From NCBI GenBank assembly GCA_034440635.1, contig JAOTON010002098.1:372001-436000 (forward strand): DNA of 64,000 bases, in the 5' to 3' direction. The notes under the pieces are model-generated. The model was not told where the DNA came from. It saw only the letters and a list, made by a program, of their open reading frames with translations, and ran no database searches. This DNA is from Lepas anatifera. Taxonomy: Eukaryota; Arthropoda; Thecostraca; Lepadidae. Shown piece by piece: positions 12,261-23,453 of the stretch. Each line of letters starts with the position of its first letter. Position 1 is the first letter of the stretch. Both the position numbers and the translations under genes were made by a program.

Positions 12261-13013
12261 GTGAATATCTGTGTCAGAAGCTGGGAAAAGTTGCCATGTT
12301 CAAGTGTCTTATGTACATACACAACGGCATGGCTGATGGCCTCTGTGGCAGCGGATGCGCAGGCGAACGACCTCCAGCTTCAGCAGGATCTCATCCACTA
12401 TCGTAAAGTGGCTGAGGCAGCGCTTTACATCCTAAAACGGCACCTGTGGTATGTGAAACCACGGACAGCGATTATGACACTGCGCAGCAGAAAAGTGACT
12501 GATCTAGAAAACAAGGAGATGGTAGCCAGACTGTGCGACTAGTATAGGTGGCTAATGGAGTCCACGTGGCTAGTGGATCTTGGCGATGAACGGTTGTGGC
12601 TCGTGTTCCACCAGCTGAAGGTATCTGGCATTGAGTGGCGACAGAGGCCAGTAAAACAGTGGTGTTTCGATGAGGTTTTTTGGAAGTTTCAGGCATTCCT
12701 CGGTTCACTTAAGGTCGCGAACGATGTTGGAGAACGAAGCGTAAATTTAATGCAGGATTATGCAGTGTTCGCCAAAGATGAGAAGCTTCTGCAGGGTGAT
12801 CCGCAGGCTCTTGAATAACAGGAAAATTGCAGAGCTTTGGAAAGTCTGACCTCATGAAAATGTAGAATAGACGTCGAAAGGACCTGCGAATCTGAAGCCT
12901 TTCAAAGTTTCGACACATTTAGCAGCTGGAACACCAACAATGATTGGCGGCCCGAGAATGTGGTTCGTGGCATCGGACCACTGGCCCTCCATGTGGGTGA
13001 CCTCTGAACACGT
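12261..13013 (+). pseudogene. Broken foldback-element protein, uncharacterised family
   Basis: The frame opens at 12261, meets a stop at 12540-12542, continues in the same frame to 12818 and then is shifted. Recognisable wording includes YRKVAEAALYILKRHLWY, an ERLWLVFHQL segment and GERSVNLMQDYAVFAKDEKL. These resemble uncharacterised proteins carried by invertebrate repeats, seemingly the C-terminal half of a transposon protein. That is an inference from memory of the motif style. No DDE triad can be placed. Its 3' part lies in the inverted arm, so the 11744-12013 copy derives from the same sequence. Confidence 0.5.
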
Positions 13014-13920
13014 AAACCCGTCTACTTCATTAGCCGAGAATTATAGTTGAATAAGTTGTTTTAGCACCCGTGCGTAAATCTAGTCATAAAACCTGTGCTT
13101 ACAGTCCCGTCGTAGCACCCGCGCGTATAGTCTCGTTGCCAAAGATCACTCGGCTCCCTGCAGGGCCTGTTTGAGTGCTAGCCTAGGTGCGCGGGTCGGG
13201 AGATGATCTCGAACTGGATAATTAGTCTTTAAACCAGTTTTGTATCCTTTCATATTTAGTCACGTTTAACATCGATGGATCTCACTTGAGCACACTCAAT
13301 CTCCGGTAGGATCGAAACGGACCCGGCATAACATGTATGTAAGCCTGATTTCTGACGCACGGTGTGGTGTACCTCAGACTACAATTTGGTCAGAAATGTT
13401 GTGGCAACTTGATTAAATGAATAACCGTGCATAGTACCAAAAGCATAACGGTTAGTCCAGATGTCTAGATGATGGAAAAGAAGACCATATTCACTCTTGT
13501 GGTGTGTTTGTGTCAAGTACGGTCAAGAGACTGATCCTCGCCGGAAATCGCAATTTCTGCCCTATTTGGAACAATTACCGGACCCCTAACCTGACCAAGT
13601 GCTAAAAATGTATCAAATTGGGCATCAAACGATAGCCCTGGTGACAGCAAAGACGAGGTTTTTATTTTGTTACTCTTAACCAATTATGAGCAAAGATAGA
13701 AGCGTGAATAGCTGAAAAATCGACCATTTTAGGAAAAATTCCAATTTTCAAATCAAATTCGCGACCCCTAGACATTTTCGGATTTCAAAATTTTTGGTTT
13801 CATTGAACTCACCAGGTCCAAATGCACGGGGTTAGACATACCCACCTACAATTTTCAAAAGTCGGTACAAAATGGGACACCCTAAAACATGGCATGAACG
13901 TGCGAGTGAAAATTCGGTGA

Positions 13921-14249
13921 CAGGGGCGGACGCAGACTCGAGTTTGGGGGGGCGCAAACCCAGGTCTGTCTCTCCTCCTGAGGGAGGGGGAGCGAATATT
14001 TTTTGCTCTACAGACCTAGTGTAAACACCTTTTTTGGTGCTCGACAGACCTAGTAAAAGCTACCTCTCCAAGTACATGATCGCTCTCCGGAGGAGGGGGG
14101 CGAATATTTTTTTCGCTCTACAGACCTAGTGCAAACACCGTTTTTCAAAAATATCTCCGGCGTTTGGGGGAGTAAAATACAGTTTGGCCCCACCCTCCAG
14201 CTCTTTGGGGGAGGGGATGGCCGGAACACCCCCCCTGCGCCCGCCAATG
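13921..14249. mobile_element. hAT-type MITE next to the foldback element
   Basis: The left end CAGGGGCGGACGCAG matches the reverse complement of the right end, CATTGGCGGGCGCAG, at 12 of 15 positions. The flanks are TTCGGTGA (13913-13920) and CTCGGTGA (14250-14257), an 8-bp duplication with one change. The interior carries a repeated motif, CTCTACAGACCTAGTG, and no coding sequence. It sits just outside the right arm of the foldback element. Confidence 0.8.
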
Positions 14250-14257
14250 CTCGGTGA

Positions 14258-15890
14258 CAGGGATTATCTTAAAATGTGAATTTATTTGGCATGTTGTAGC
14301 GAGATGGTTTCTCCCACAGTTTTGGTTCCCTTTGATCAGTCCCGTGCCATGTCATCAAATTAAGGCGAACCCGAATCCTAGTATGACTGAAGATGACGTG
14401 AAGGTGTCGAAGGTAGGATGAGCAATTATTTAATTCAGTATGCTCTGTTTGCCGTAACCCTGTGTACAGTGTGTTTGGGGGCATTGGTGAGTGGACCATT
14501 CTAGGAAGATACCATACGCTGTCTCAAAAGCGTTATAAGCTCGCCTCTCAATCAGCCGAGATGTAGGCTGCTGCTCAGCAAGGGTAGTTGGTCTGATGCC
14601 GGATGCTGGTATATCGTATCCGCCAAGTGCCCCGAGTAGCTGAATACAGGGGCAAGGTCGGATGCGGCACCCAATGTAGGACCTGCGATTGGGTTACGAA
14701 TACGCCACACAGTGTTCTAACGGAGCCGAAAGTGGGGACACAATTCAATTTCTCAGGAAGTATGAATCCTAGATGAATAGTTTTGGTATCAATTGAAAGC
14801 TCTTTTCCCACAGATACGTGGACAACATACGATTGTCAAGACCTGACCACAGAGGGCATGGCTGTCAGGTATTTAACCCGAGGTCAGGAACAAAAATAAT
14901 GCTATTTATATATCGTAATAAGGTGAGTTTGAATGGATGTTCTAGTAATGTCCACCTCAAAACTTATACACGTGATATGCTTGGCATTGAAGACGTTATT
15001 GAATCGTCGTTTAAATTGGAGAGAGGGGTGGCGCTTGGCGCTGGGAGGGAAGGATTATGTTCAGATGATCTGGCATGTCGTGTTTACGAGTAATGACTAC
15101 GTACTGGGGAAGAAAATGGCTCTCCCACTGGGAGTTTTTGGGATTGGAAGCTTCAAATATAATTCCACCAGGAAATATACATAGGTTAGAATTTTTTCGA
15201 CCAAGCGAATTGGCACATGACAGCACACACTCACACGCATGGGCAGGTATTTTACATGAAATGATTACCCGGACAAACTGCTTTCTCTTTATCTCCATCA
15301 GACTGTAAAAGTCCTCGGGGCTTATCTTTTCCAAATAGCCTATTAATTGATTCAGCATCTCACTTTTTGAAAATTAAAGTTTGAAAGTATCTATCAATTC
15401 ATTTATTAATAATGTACTTAAATAGAAATAGTTTATATGAGCATCACGGGATGATGTTTGCCAAGCACAATTTGCATGAATAATTGTATCAGTTTTACAG
15501 CAAATTTCGTGTCATCATCAAGCAACATATGATTGATCAATCGACAAATAATTGAACAAATATAATTAGGATAATTTAAGTGACATATAATTCCCCTATA
15601 AGACTATATTATAATAGAGCAAGCACACGCATTGAACCAAAAAAACAGACTTCATCACATTCAACGTTGATATGCTTGTCCATACACCAACACAATGGTG
15701 TCAAATTCCTACAGAATATATGAAGAAACATTGGCTTGGTCCACCACCGGGCCGAATTTTCCCGCAATTGGTTTGCGTTGATCGCAACGAACCATTTTGC
15801 GAATGAGCCTACCTCACGCTTTATGTCACTCTGTGTGTGGTACTCACTCACTCGGGAAAGATCCTCGTTCACTAGCAGAAACATTTTCTT
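14258..15890. other. No gene recognised
   Basis: Overlapping short open frames on both strands (14575-15358) do not share motifs with any family I know. AT-rich unique-looking sequence runs from about 15360 to 15610. Confidence 0.45.
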
Positions 15891-15985
15891 TTTCACTAAA
15901 CATTCACATTTACACTTTCATTCACTAAACATTCACATTTACACTAAACATTCACATTCACTAAACATTAAACATTTCACTTTTT
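15891..15985. repeat. Imperfect tandem repeat, ACTAAACATTCACATT type
   Basis: Five to six imperfect units of CACTAAACATTCACATTTA with length variation. It is short and non-coding. Confidence 0.8.
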
Positions 15986-17385
15986 CCGTAAAATTCCCAA
16001 GTCCAAATGCCGCATGAGCTATTGGCATGTCTTCCAGCGTTTCTACACTAATTCGCACTTCCATGGTCAAGTCATAGACAGCATCCACTTAGAGACTCAA
16101 CTGACGATAAACAGAACATGCAACCATTGCGTGTGCTTGCTATGAGACTCTATTCCCTGGTGTCATTTGAAGAGACCTCTTGAAAGCATGGATTAATTAA
16201 TTTGCGTTTCTCTGTCTCACCCCACCGTGGGTTCGGACAAAGGCCTGTGCAAATACTAGCTGCGGTTCTACGGATGGTTACTGGGCAATGGGCATGCTGC
16301 TGTACTGAGACATCTATTAAAAGTTTGGTTTCCCCATCCTGTAACCAATGCACTTTTTCACAATTTATTGAGTGAAGCAGTCAACGACAATAAGTTAAAA
16401 AGTCCAGTCGACAATCAATGTCATCAATTACTCAATAAACTCATTGTAACCAGCGCTTTCGCCGTGCCCCGGCCCACATCCCTCAGCGCCTCAAAGCATA
16501 TCTCGGCGACACGGCCGCCGCCCCTGACCGACAGCGCGCGCGACATGCCCTTGTATGTCACCACCACCACTGCCGCAGCGTGACGCAGCTGAAACTTGCA
16601 GGGCAGGTAGACGATACATCTTGCCATAGTTTAAAAAGTGGTCTCAGGGTGGGGCAAGTGACTCAATTTTTTGTTTGCTTATCGACGATTGGCATGGTCT
16701 CAAAACGTATCTGAAATGTATATTGTACATATTTTGCTCTCCAAATTTAATTGTATCGATCGCTGGAGAAAACGGTTTACATAATCGCATTCTTCATAAC
16801 TTAAGCTTTCTAATGAAACTTGGTTTCTTCCATCTTGTACATTTTCTGGAAGGAGGAGATTTGACCACATCACAGACGCTGTTGAGCAGCTTGGCTGGCA
16901 GACTGCCCAGTTGATGATTATTTACCACACAGTGAGCGCGGTGGAGCGGGTGTTGGCCACGGGACAGCCCCGACTGTTGTGTGAAACCATGGGCCGGCAA
17001 GCCAACCAAGTGCATGGCCACGATACCCGTCGCTCTTGCCAGTGGACCTTGCCGGCAATACGCACAGAGGCGGGTCGACGGCGGCTGTGTTACCGAGGCG
17101 TGTCCTTGCTGAACTTATGCCTGGCTCATTGCATTTTAAGATCGAACTTATTGCCAGACATTATAGAGGATTGAGTTGGGAATGTTTTTATTTTCGCTCA
17201 CTACTGTTTTGGTGTATGTTTCTGCAGAGGAGCATGTCGGTATGTACCCAACCCTTTCGTCTCAGCCAAGTTTGAACCGATTTTAACATATTACGTGAAT
17301 ATGTGAAAAGCCTCATTCTTATGAGGATCATCTTCAAATAAATATGTTATCTGAGAGGAATTGCATACAGGTTTTTGACATCGTC
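15986..17385. other. No gene recognised
   Basis: Open frames up to 93 codons are present on both strands, none with a recognisable domain. Confidence 0.45.
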
Positions 17386-17389
17386 GTAC

Positions 17390-17600
17390 GTCCTCTAGTT
17401 GGTTAGTGCCCCTTGAGCTGACAAGGGCCTTCTGGATTGGTATCGGGTCCTTTTAACTGGTATGGGCTTCTTTATATTTTTTCGGGCCCCTGTGCTTATC
17501 TGGGGCCTGGTGGGCTAGTCGAGGCACCCAGGTGGTCTGACCCCCTGTGCTGGCCGTGGATCCTTAGTTAGTGCTGGGCCCATTCAACTGGCCTGGGCCC
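17390..17600. repeat. GGGCCC-rich repeat segment
   Basis: The recurring words GGGCCC, GGGCCTGGTGGGC and CTGGTATGGGC resemble the GGGCCC-box repeat at 33.9-35.0 and 38.4-39.6 kb. It is probably a diverged fragment of that family. Confidence 0.45.
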
Positions 17601-17832
17601 CACTGAAAACGTATTTTCAGTTAATTTCCGACTTGACCTCGGGGCCCCTGACCTGCCGAAGGACGCCCTGAGAGACCAAACTGGGCGGATGTGTCCACAG
17701 TCCGGTCTCGGGAAGAGGCTGGTTGCAATTGGTGCGATTGCGAGAGCCCCGCTCAACGTTATACGCTATCACGATTTCAGTATTCGGGATAACGTGATGG
17801 GACCCTGCGTGAAAGGGGGGGGCAAACATACT

Positions 17833-18724
17833 TTTTATTTATTTATTTATCTGCATCATTGCCAACGGGATAACCCCAATAAAAGGCCAAGTACAAGAAA
17901 TAAGAGATTAAACATGTACGCCATAAGAGTAAAGATCCCACAAAACGTGAAGAAAATGCCCAAAGAGGCATAAGGTCACCACATAAAAATAGGAAAACCT
18001 ATTGTGACAGCACACACAAAAATTAAAACCATAAAAGCGATACGAACCCTAAGAGCGATAAAAATCCATAAAACCATCCACAACATAAGATGCAATTACT
18101 GGCTCATACACAACTACAACGAGGCGACATAGGTGTTCACTTTTCCACGAAACGATTGCCAGGTATCTGAAAATACATCTGCGGCCGGGCACATGCGTAA
18201 AACATGTTCAGCTGCCTCGGAAGCCTCGTAAATAGACCTTCCTTAACAGTGCCAACCCTTGCATAAGGTACACTTAGCAGGGTCCGTGGTTGCTGACGGG
18301 TGACACGAGTCGGAACATGCAAGTGGAAGGACCCCAGAAGAGATGAAGATGAGATTCGTCCTTTAAAAATATTTCGGATGAACATGAGATCGTGTTGCTG
18401 TTGCTTAGCGCTTACTAAAACAAGGCCAAAGTGCCTCAACAGGTCTGTGTAGGCCAGTGATTGGGATCGCTGGTAACTGTGCGCATTGAGACACACTAAA
18501 AACTTATGTTCCATGCGGCTCAGTCGATCAGTGTAGGATGCAGCCGCTCCATTCCACACAACGCTACAGTACTCCAAGTTCGACCGCACATAGGCAAAGT
18601 ATGAAGTTAAGACAGACGAAACGCTGAGATATCCTCTTCCCCCACACTCCCAAAAGTGGGGGACGCAGCGCCCTCCCCCAGCGGCTGGACACGTGGCTAG
18701 AACCATGACATGCGTGTTTTGCAC
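17833..18724 (-). pseudogene. CR1/Jockey-group LINE, C-terminal fragment
   Basis: The minus-strand frame (18724-18137) contains YVRSNLEYCSVVWNG, a hallmark of the region just after the polymerase core in CR1/Jockey-type LINE reverse transcriptases. It continues with a C-terminal tail ending in FTRLPRQLNMFYACARP. About 280 bp further downstream the minus strand ends in an (AATA)n tail (plus-strand TTTATTTATTTATTTAT at 17838-17855). The polymerase catalytic motifs are missing, so the copy is 5'-truncated and dead. A second LINE of the same group lies upstream at 19533-21656. Confidence 0.8.
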
Positions 18725-18730
18725 TTAATA

Positions 18731-19530
18731 AGATATTGCGGACCTAAAACTAATTGTAAATCTCATATTGTGAAAACGATTTGCACAACGATTGGCTCTC
18801 ATGGCAATTTAGTATCTGTAATCATTTCTAACATATGAAGGTGCCAGGTATTGGTGGGTTCGCATTCCATAGCTGGGAGAAAAGCACACTGGTCCTACGC
18901 ATTCAATTGCAGTGAACTGCACGCCCTGAAAACAACAGGAATGTTGGAACTATGTATTTTCGGCCAGAAGAGAAACAACAGAGCACCAAGAGACCACACC
19001 CGATACATCAAAAGCGCTGCAAGTTGTTCGCACGGAGGAAAGACCTAATACATCACTTCAGCATTCTAACTGGCGAGAAGGAGACAAGACCAATGGCAAG
19101 TAAAACTGTGCAATAGGACGGAAGATGACCAAAACTACACAAAAAAACAGTCACGTCGCTAAAGACTACTAGGGCAAGATATGGCTCCTGATGGCCGTTG
19201 TCTGAACTGTTCTCCTAACGAGAATCGCTCACTTCACCAACGGGTCCAAGGTCTGAAATAACAACTCTGCTTTTGCGAAGCGCTGAACACCAAAGCCGAC
19301 AAAGTAGCTATTATCACGGGTGCAACAAACTTCACTCTCAGTCTGCGAATGTACATTTTTCTTGAATATTTCTCGGCTGCAACTTTTCATCTCATAGAGA
19401 TAAAACCTCGAACATGCTACAGTTTTTCTAGCAAAGGGTGAAAGCGACAAGCTGACATACTAAGCAACTAGATACGCAGCAGCATATCATGACATGAGCT
19501 GAAAGAACCACGCAGGATGTCGAAATATGT
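18731..19530. other. No gene recognised
   Basis: Sequence between two LINE fragments. No motif or repeat that I can support. Confidence 0.5.
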
Positions 19531-19532
19531 TT

Positions 19533-21656
19533 TTTATTTATTTATTGCAACTGATGAGCAACACGTTATCATGCGTCACCCGATTATGTCTCATCTCGTT
19601 TCGTTACATTGTCGAACATACAAGTACATGCATACATAACACGACAGATGTCTAGCTCGTCAGCTGTTTAGCATACTTTTTTAATTGGAATTTGAAAACA
19701 GAAGGAGAATCGTGAAAGAGGTCCGATTGAGGCTGGGAGTGAACAAATATGTTTGTGTTTGTTGCAGCTCGGCAAAATAACCCGCGTTTTACTGTTTTCT
19801 ACCCTTGCAAATTGAAGGTGAAGCAAACTAATTGCCGGTGCTCTCGTATTCCTGGTTGGGGTATGTAAAGGGAACATCCGAGTAGAAAGGCGCAGTCAAA
19901 ATTTCCCGTTAAAATTTATGGACGAATAGGATATTGTATTGCACGCGTCTACTCACCAGGCTCGATACCTTGAAGTGGGCAAGAAGTTCCAAATAGGACA
20001 GGTATTTTGAAGGCCAAGAGGAGTGTGCGTGTGAGGCTAGCCAGATGAGAACCTTAAGTTGAATTTTGTCTAGTCTTTCTAGTTGAGTTTTGAGGCACCA
20101 CCCCAAATGACGCATCCATATTCTAAAAGGGACCGAATGTTTCCAAAATAAGCTGCAAGTATAGGTTCGCATTTAAGTCGACCGGGGACTCTACTTTCCT
20201 GAAAATATCTAATTAATATTCCCAAAATTTTGTTTGCCATTCTAGCAGTGAAATTTATGTGATCAACAAAGGGCCTGTTTGATCTGTCAGCACAGTTTTG
20301 TCAGCAGGCCCTCTAACCTCTCCTCCAGAAAAGCAACATCAACGCCATATTCGCCTCTAGTTTGTGCTAAGCAAAGGAAACTTAAACCTGTATACCATTA
20401 CAAAATAGTAGGCTGCCGCTGCCGTGCTATTAATGTTTTTCAGCAGCACACCAGCAGGCCGTCAGCCCGTAAAACCTCTAGGACTAGTTCCCGGGGAGAG
20501 GCTACAGTCCTGAGACGTAGGCGCAACGCGGCCCGCTGATTGGCGCTGACAAAACTGTGCTGACAGATCGAACGGGGCCAAAGCTTAATTTTGCGTCAAG
20601 CCAGACACCGAAATCCCTTATCGTTGAAACTTTTTCAAGGGGTAAATTTTGAATTTTGTATGCTGTTTCAATCGGGCACCGTCTTAATGCCATGGTAAAA
20701 TTTTTGCATTTAGTAGGAGTTAGTTGAAGTTTCCACTCTTCTGACCAATTACAAAGAGTGTTTAGGTCCTCCTGAAGTTGGTTTGAGTCTTCTGGGGAGC
20801 AGATTCTGTTAACACTTTTGACGTCGTCTGCGAATATTAGACGATTAGAGTTAATTCTCATCGGTAGATCGTTGATAAACAGAGCAAACAGAATGGGATA
20901 TAGTAAACTGCCCTCCGTTGTGCCAGAGCGAACAGGTGTCCAATTGGATCATTTACCATTTACAATAACGCGTTGCTTCCGAATTGTCAAGAAAGGTGTT
21001 CGCCAATTTAGTGTGTTACCAGTAATTTTGTAAGAATTGTGTAGCTTGTAAATTAACAGATTATGATTCACACTCTGAAAAGCCACAGAATAGTCTGTAT
21101 ATATATTACATCTGTTTGGTATCCCGAAGAAACGGAGTCCCTCGCTATTTCCAACAGGCAGTTAATAAGTTTCACATGAACGGTGAGGGATAAATCCATA
21201 CCGTTTCTCTGTCATAACGGGGTGCACATGGGTCCATAGTGATGTATAGACACACCTTTCCAATATATTTCCAAAGATGGGGAAAAGTGAAACTGTGCAC
21301 TAGTTTGAAGGTGACTTTTTAGAACCTTTTTTGAATATGGGAATTACATTGGCCTCCGCCTATCTTCTCGGGAAAATGCCCTGGCCTACTGATTTTCGGA
21401 AGAGAAGACGTAACGGTACCACAAGCTGTGCGGAACATTCCTTAATAATCCGAGCACTGATATTGTCAGGCCCACATGCCTTATGGACTTTAAGGTCATC
21501 AAGTGCGTTGCGTATGTTCGCCTCAAAAATTTCAAAGTCGGACTTTTTCCCGGTTATCAAATATCTGTGACAGGCCATTTTCAACATGTAAATTGGGGGC
21601 CATTCCCCTTCCCCTGCTCCACCCAGGCGGCAGGTATTCCCCCCCGCGCCCGGCAA
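19533..21656 (-). pseudogene. CR1/Jockey-group LINE reverse transcriptase, MITE-interrupted
   Basis: Reading 5'-3' on the minus strand: KACGPDNISARIIKECS (start of the RT domain, about 21530), NVIPIFKKGSKK, a degraded motif A (TDYSVAFQSVNHNLL), motif B as GTTEGSLLYPILFALFINDL, and motif C as LIFADDVKSV near 20820. LDAKLSF follows, then the C-terminal region down to about 19910, and an (AATAAA)-type tail at about 19535-19548. Stops and frameshifts lie between the motifs. A 308-bp MITE (20272-20579) sits exactly between KLSF and VDHINF, and removing it with one AAAG copy rejoins the frame. The 5' end (endonuclease) is absent. Confidence 0.88.
20272..20579. mobile_element. MITE, family A, copy 2, inserted in LINE RT
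   Basis: The termini are GGCCTGTTTGATCTGTCAGC and, on the other side in reverse complement, GGCCCCGTTCGATCTGTC. The inner part of the inverted repeat, CTGTCAGCACAGTTTTGTCA, is perfect at both ends. It is flanked by AAAG on both sides (20268-20271, 20580-20583), a 4-bp duplication. A 5-bp duplication shifted by one base is also possible. It interrupts the LINE coding frame precisely. The interior matches copy 1 at 1915-2240. It is non-autonomous. Confidence 0.92.
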
Positions 21657-21659
21657 TCG

Positions 21660-22029
21660 TCCCCCCAGTGAAATAGACAGATGACTTAAAAATGAACAAA
21701 CGCAAACTCACCTAACGCAAATAAAACACCACACCACTCGATGATGATTATTTTATTCTATTGCTCGTCCAAAATTGTTAATTCACAAAAATTGGGGTAA
21801 ATATTTTTCACCAGTGTCCGCCTTCTCCCTCGCGCGAAGACGAAAAAGCCCCTACTTGCGGGAAATCCCGGCAAAGCAGCCTCAGCAACTAATCACAGCG
21901 CTGGAGCCTACAACCAATCAAACATCGCGTTCTATCCGACCGGAAGCCCCCGCCCCCAGCCACTGTTGAAAATTGGCAGAGATTATATATTCGGAATGTA
22001 TCCCTTCGTCGGAATTATCGAACTGGCAC
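21660..22029. other. No gene recognised
   Basis: A C-rich stretch near 21600-21670 and unique-looking sequence. Nothing supported. Confidence 0.45.
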
Positions 22030-22110
22030 CCGTGAAACCCTTCGAACAGAGAAAGAGTTGGCGACTCCATATGACCCTAACAGTTGGTGCATCGATAAGC
22101 CACAAACATT
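22030..22110 (+). mobile_element. SINE 3' fragment
   Basis: Contains GAGTTGGCGACTCCATATG, then a CCCTAACAGTTGGTGCATCG segment, and ends near CACAAACATTATT. This matches the 3' body of the complete SINE at 31414-31592. The tRNA-like head is missing. Confidence 0.75.
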
Positions 22111-22763
22111 ATTAACTGGTTTTTGCACTATATTTCCTAGATGATTTTGACAGCTACAGCCTCACAGCATAGTAGGTATGTACCTACATAAGAACTTGTC
22201 TTGATATAACATATAAACCACATGTATTTGATACTTTAGAAATTTACTTACATTGTCACACCCACAAAGAAAAATAAATAAATAGTTTATTTATTTGGAA
22301 TACATTGGGGAAGCATCTATAATATATAATTTTGTTAAACACTAACGCTTCTAATTTGTATTACCCTCTCACCCCCTCCTCCAAATGGGGTCTTGATCCC
22401 TTGAAGACACTATAATGTCCAGCACAATAAATGCCCCCAGCTGTTTTTCTGTAAAAAATGTCCTGGTCTATGAGCACATGTTACAAATATAAGATGATTT
22501 AAAAATTGAATCCAATGAAAGCACTTCACTTTCTCACGAGCTAAAAAAGACGTGGCTGGAGGCATATGCAAGTACGATACTGCAGTTTACTCGGTTTGAC
22601 AGCTAGGTTATGCACTGATGTTTGCTACCTTTCAGAGAGAAACAATAAGCAGGTGACCAGGGCACAAACTGCACCCTGCGATCACCACAGATCGAGCTGG
22701 AGCCGGACCACTGACGATGCCGACTGCGGCGGCGAGGCTATAGCCCAACTGACAGAGGCATCC
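22111..22763. other. No gene recognised; downstream of lectin
   Basis: The minus strand downstream of the lectin stop has AATAAATAAA (plus-strand TTTATTTATT near 22287-22297) about 470 bp away. This could serve as a polyadenylation signal but is not proven. The open frame at 22566-22811 is antisense to the lectin end. Confidence 0.35.
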
Positions 22764-23453
22764 TCAGCAACTGAAGCTACACAGAAACGGATAGTGGTAT
22801 GTGCAGTATAGGTCAAACGCACCATAGCCACGATCTTCGTTTAACATAGCCACGCAGTGTTGACGTCCTCCATAGTTGTCGGGCTCATCAACTGCCCAAG
22901 GCGGGCACCAGCTTGAACCATCCATGTACACCCATTCTCCCTCCTTGGCGAGGTCTGAAAATCCCACCCAGATCCGGCTCTGAATCACAAATTGGCTCTC
23001 CAGGGTGCGCCAGGCGTTCATGTCGGGGAGGAAGGCGAGCCGGGCGCCGGGCTTCAGAGTGGTGCAGTGGGCGTCGGCGTCAGTCCACTGGAGGTGGGAG
23101 GAGACGTAGCGATAGCAGTAGCCATCCAGGTGGTACCATCCGTCAGGGCAAGAGAGATCATGGCGACAGTATCCGACCTTTGTACGAAAGAACACGGGCT
23201 GGACGGATTCGTTTTCTGTGACCTGCGACTCGCATACGGTCGAGAAAATGACACAAGTGCCATTTCCCTGGTGCGTGAAGCCCCGGCACCCAACACCTTG
23301 CTTGAGGCAATGGATACCACAACCGGTGCTCGATGGAGCAATAGCCGTTGATATGGGGCTGAAATATTGGGAGGGGGCCGATTTTTCGAAAATATCACCA
23401 AAAACTTGAGATGCTGTCACTACCACAGCTAAAAGTACGGGAAGCAGTAGCAT
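22764..23453 (-). CDS. Secreted C-type lectin with N-terminal PAN/apple-like region
   Basis: An intact single-exon frame of 229 codons. Residues 1-19 (MLLLPVLLAVVVTASQVFG) form a clear signal peptide, so the protein should be secreted. Residues 45-96 hold a cysteine-rich segment (CGIHCLKQGVGCRGFTHQG) like PAN/apple modules. Residues 102-229 form a C-type lectin-like domain, with cysteines at 102, 113, 130, 183, 200, 217 and 225 and a WVGF core at 162-165 (the WIGL position). EPD occurs at 190-192, where mannose-type lectins have EPN. The WND calcium motif is replaced by a FDLYC context, so calcium-dependent sugar binding is uncertain. Possible N-glycosylation sites are N64 and N81. A TATA-like CTTGTATA (plus strand 23493-23500) lies about 40 bp upstream of the start. 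Ligand and role are unknown; lectins of this build often act in recognition or immunity. It is the only convincing host gene here, and a processed retrocopy cannot be excluded. Confidence 0.88.
   Translation of the reverse strand: MLLLPVLLAVVVTASQVFGDIFEKSAPSQYFSPISTAIAPSSTGCGIHCLKQGVGCRGFTHQGNGTCVIFSTVCESQVTENESVQPVFFRTKVGYCRHDLSCPDGWYHLDGYCYRYVSSHLQWTDADAHCTTLKPGARLAFLPDMNAWRTLESQFVIQSRIWVGFSDLAKEGEWVYMDGSSWCPPWAVDEPDNYGGRQHCVAMLNEDRGYGAFDLYCTYHYPFLCSFSC

Larger units (their letters stand above)
10878..13885. mobile_element. Foldback element with 1.3-kb inverted arms
   Basis: The left arm (about 10878-12178) is the reverse complement of the right arm (about 12556-13885). Several long blocks show this. 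GGATCAGTCTCTTCACCG at about 11227 pairs with the 13535 region, the block around 11744-12013 pairs with 12745-13013, and CCGCGTGGACTC at 12167 pairs with GAGTCCACGTGG at 12556. Sampled identity is roughly 85-90%. The 377-bp spacer (12179-12555) is unique. Part of a broken coding region runs from the spacer into the right arm, and its mirror copy lies in the left arm. I could not fix the exact ends or a target duplication. Confidence 0.85.
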
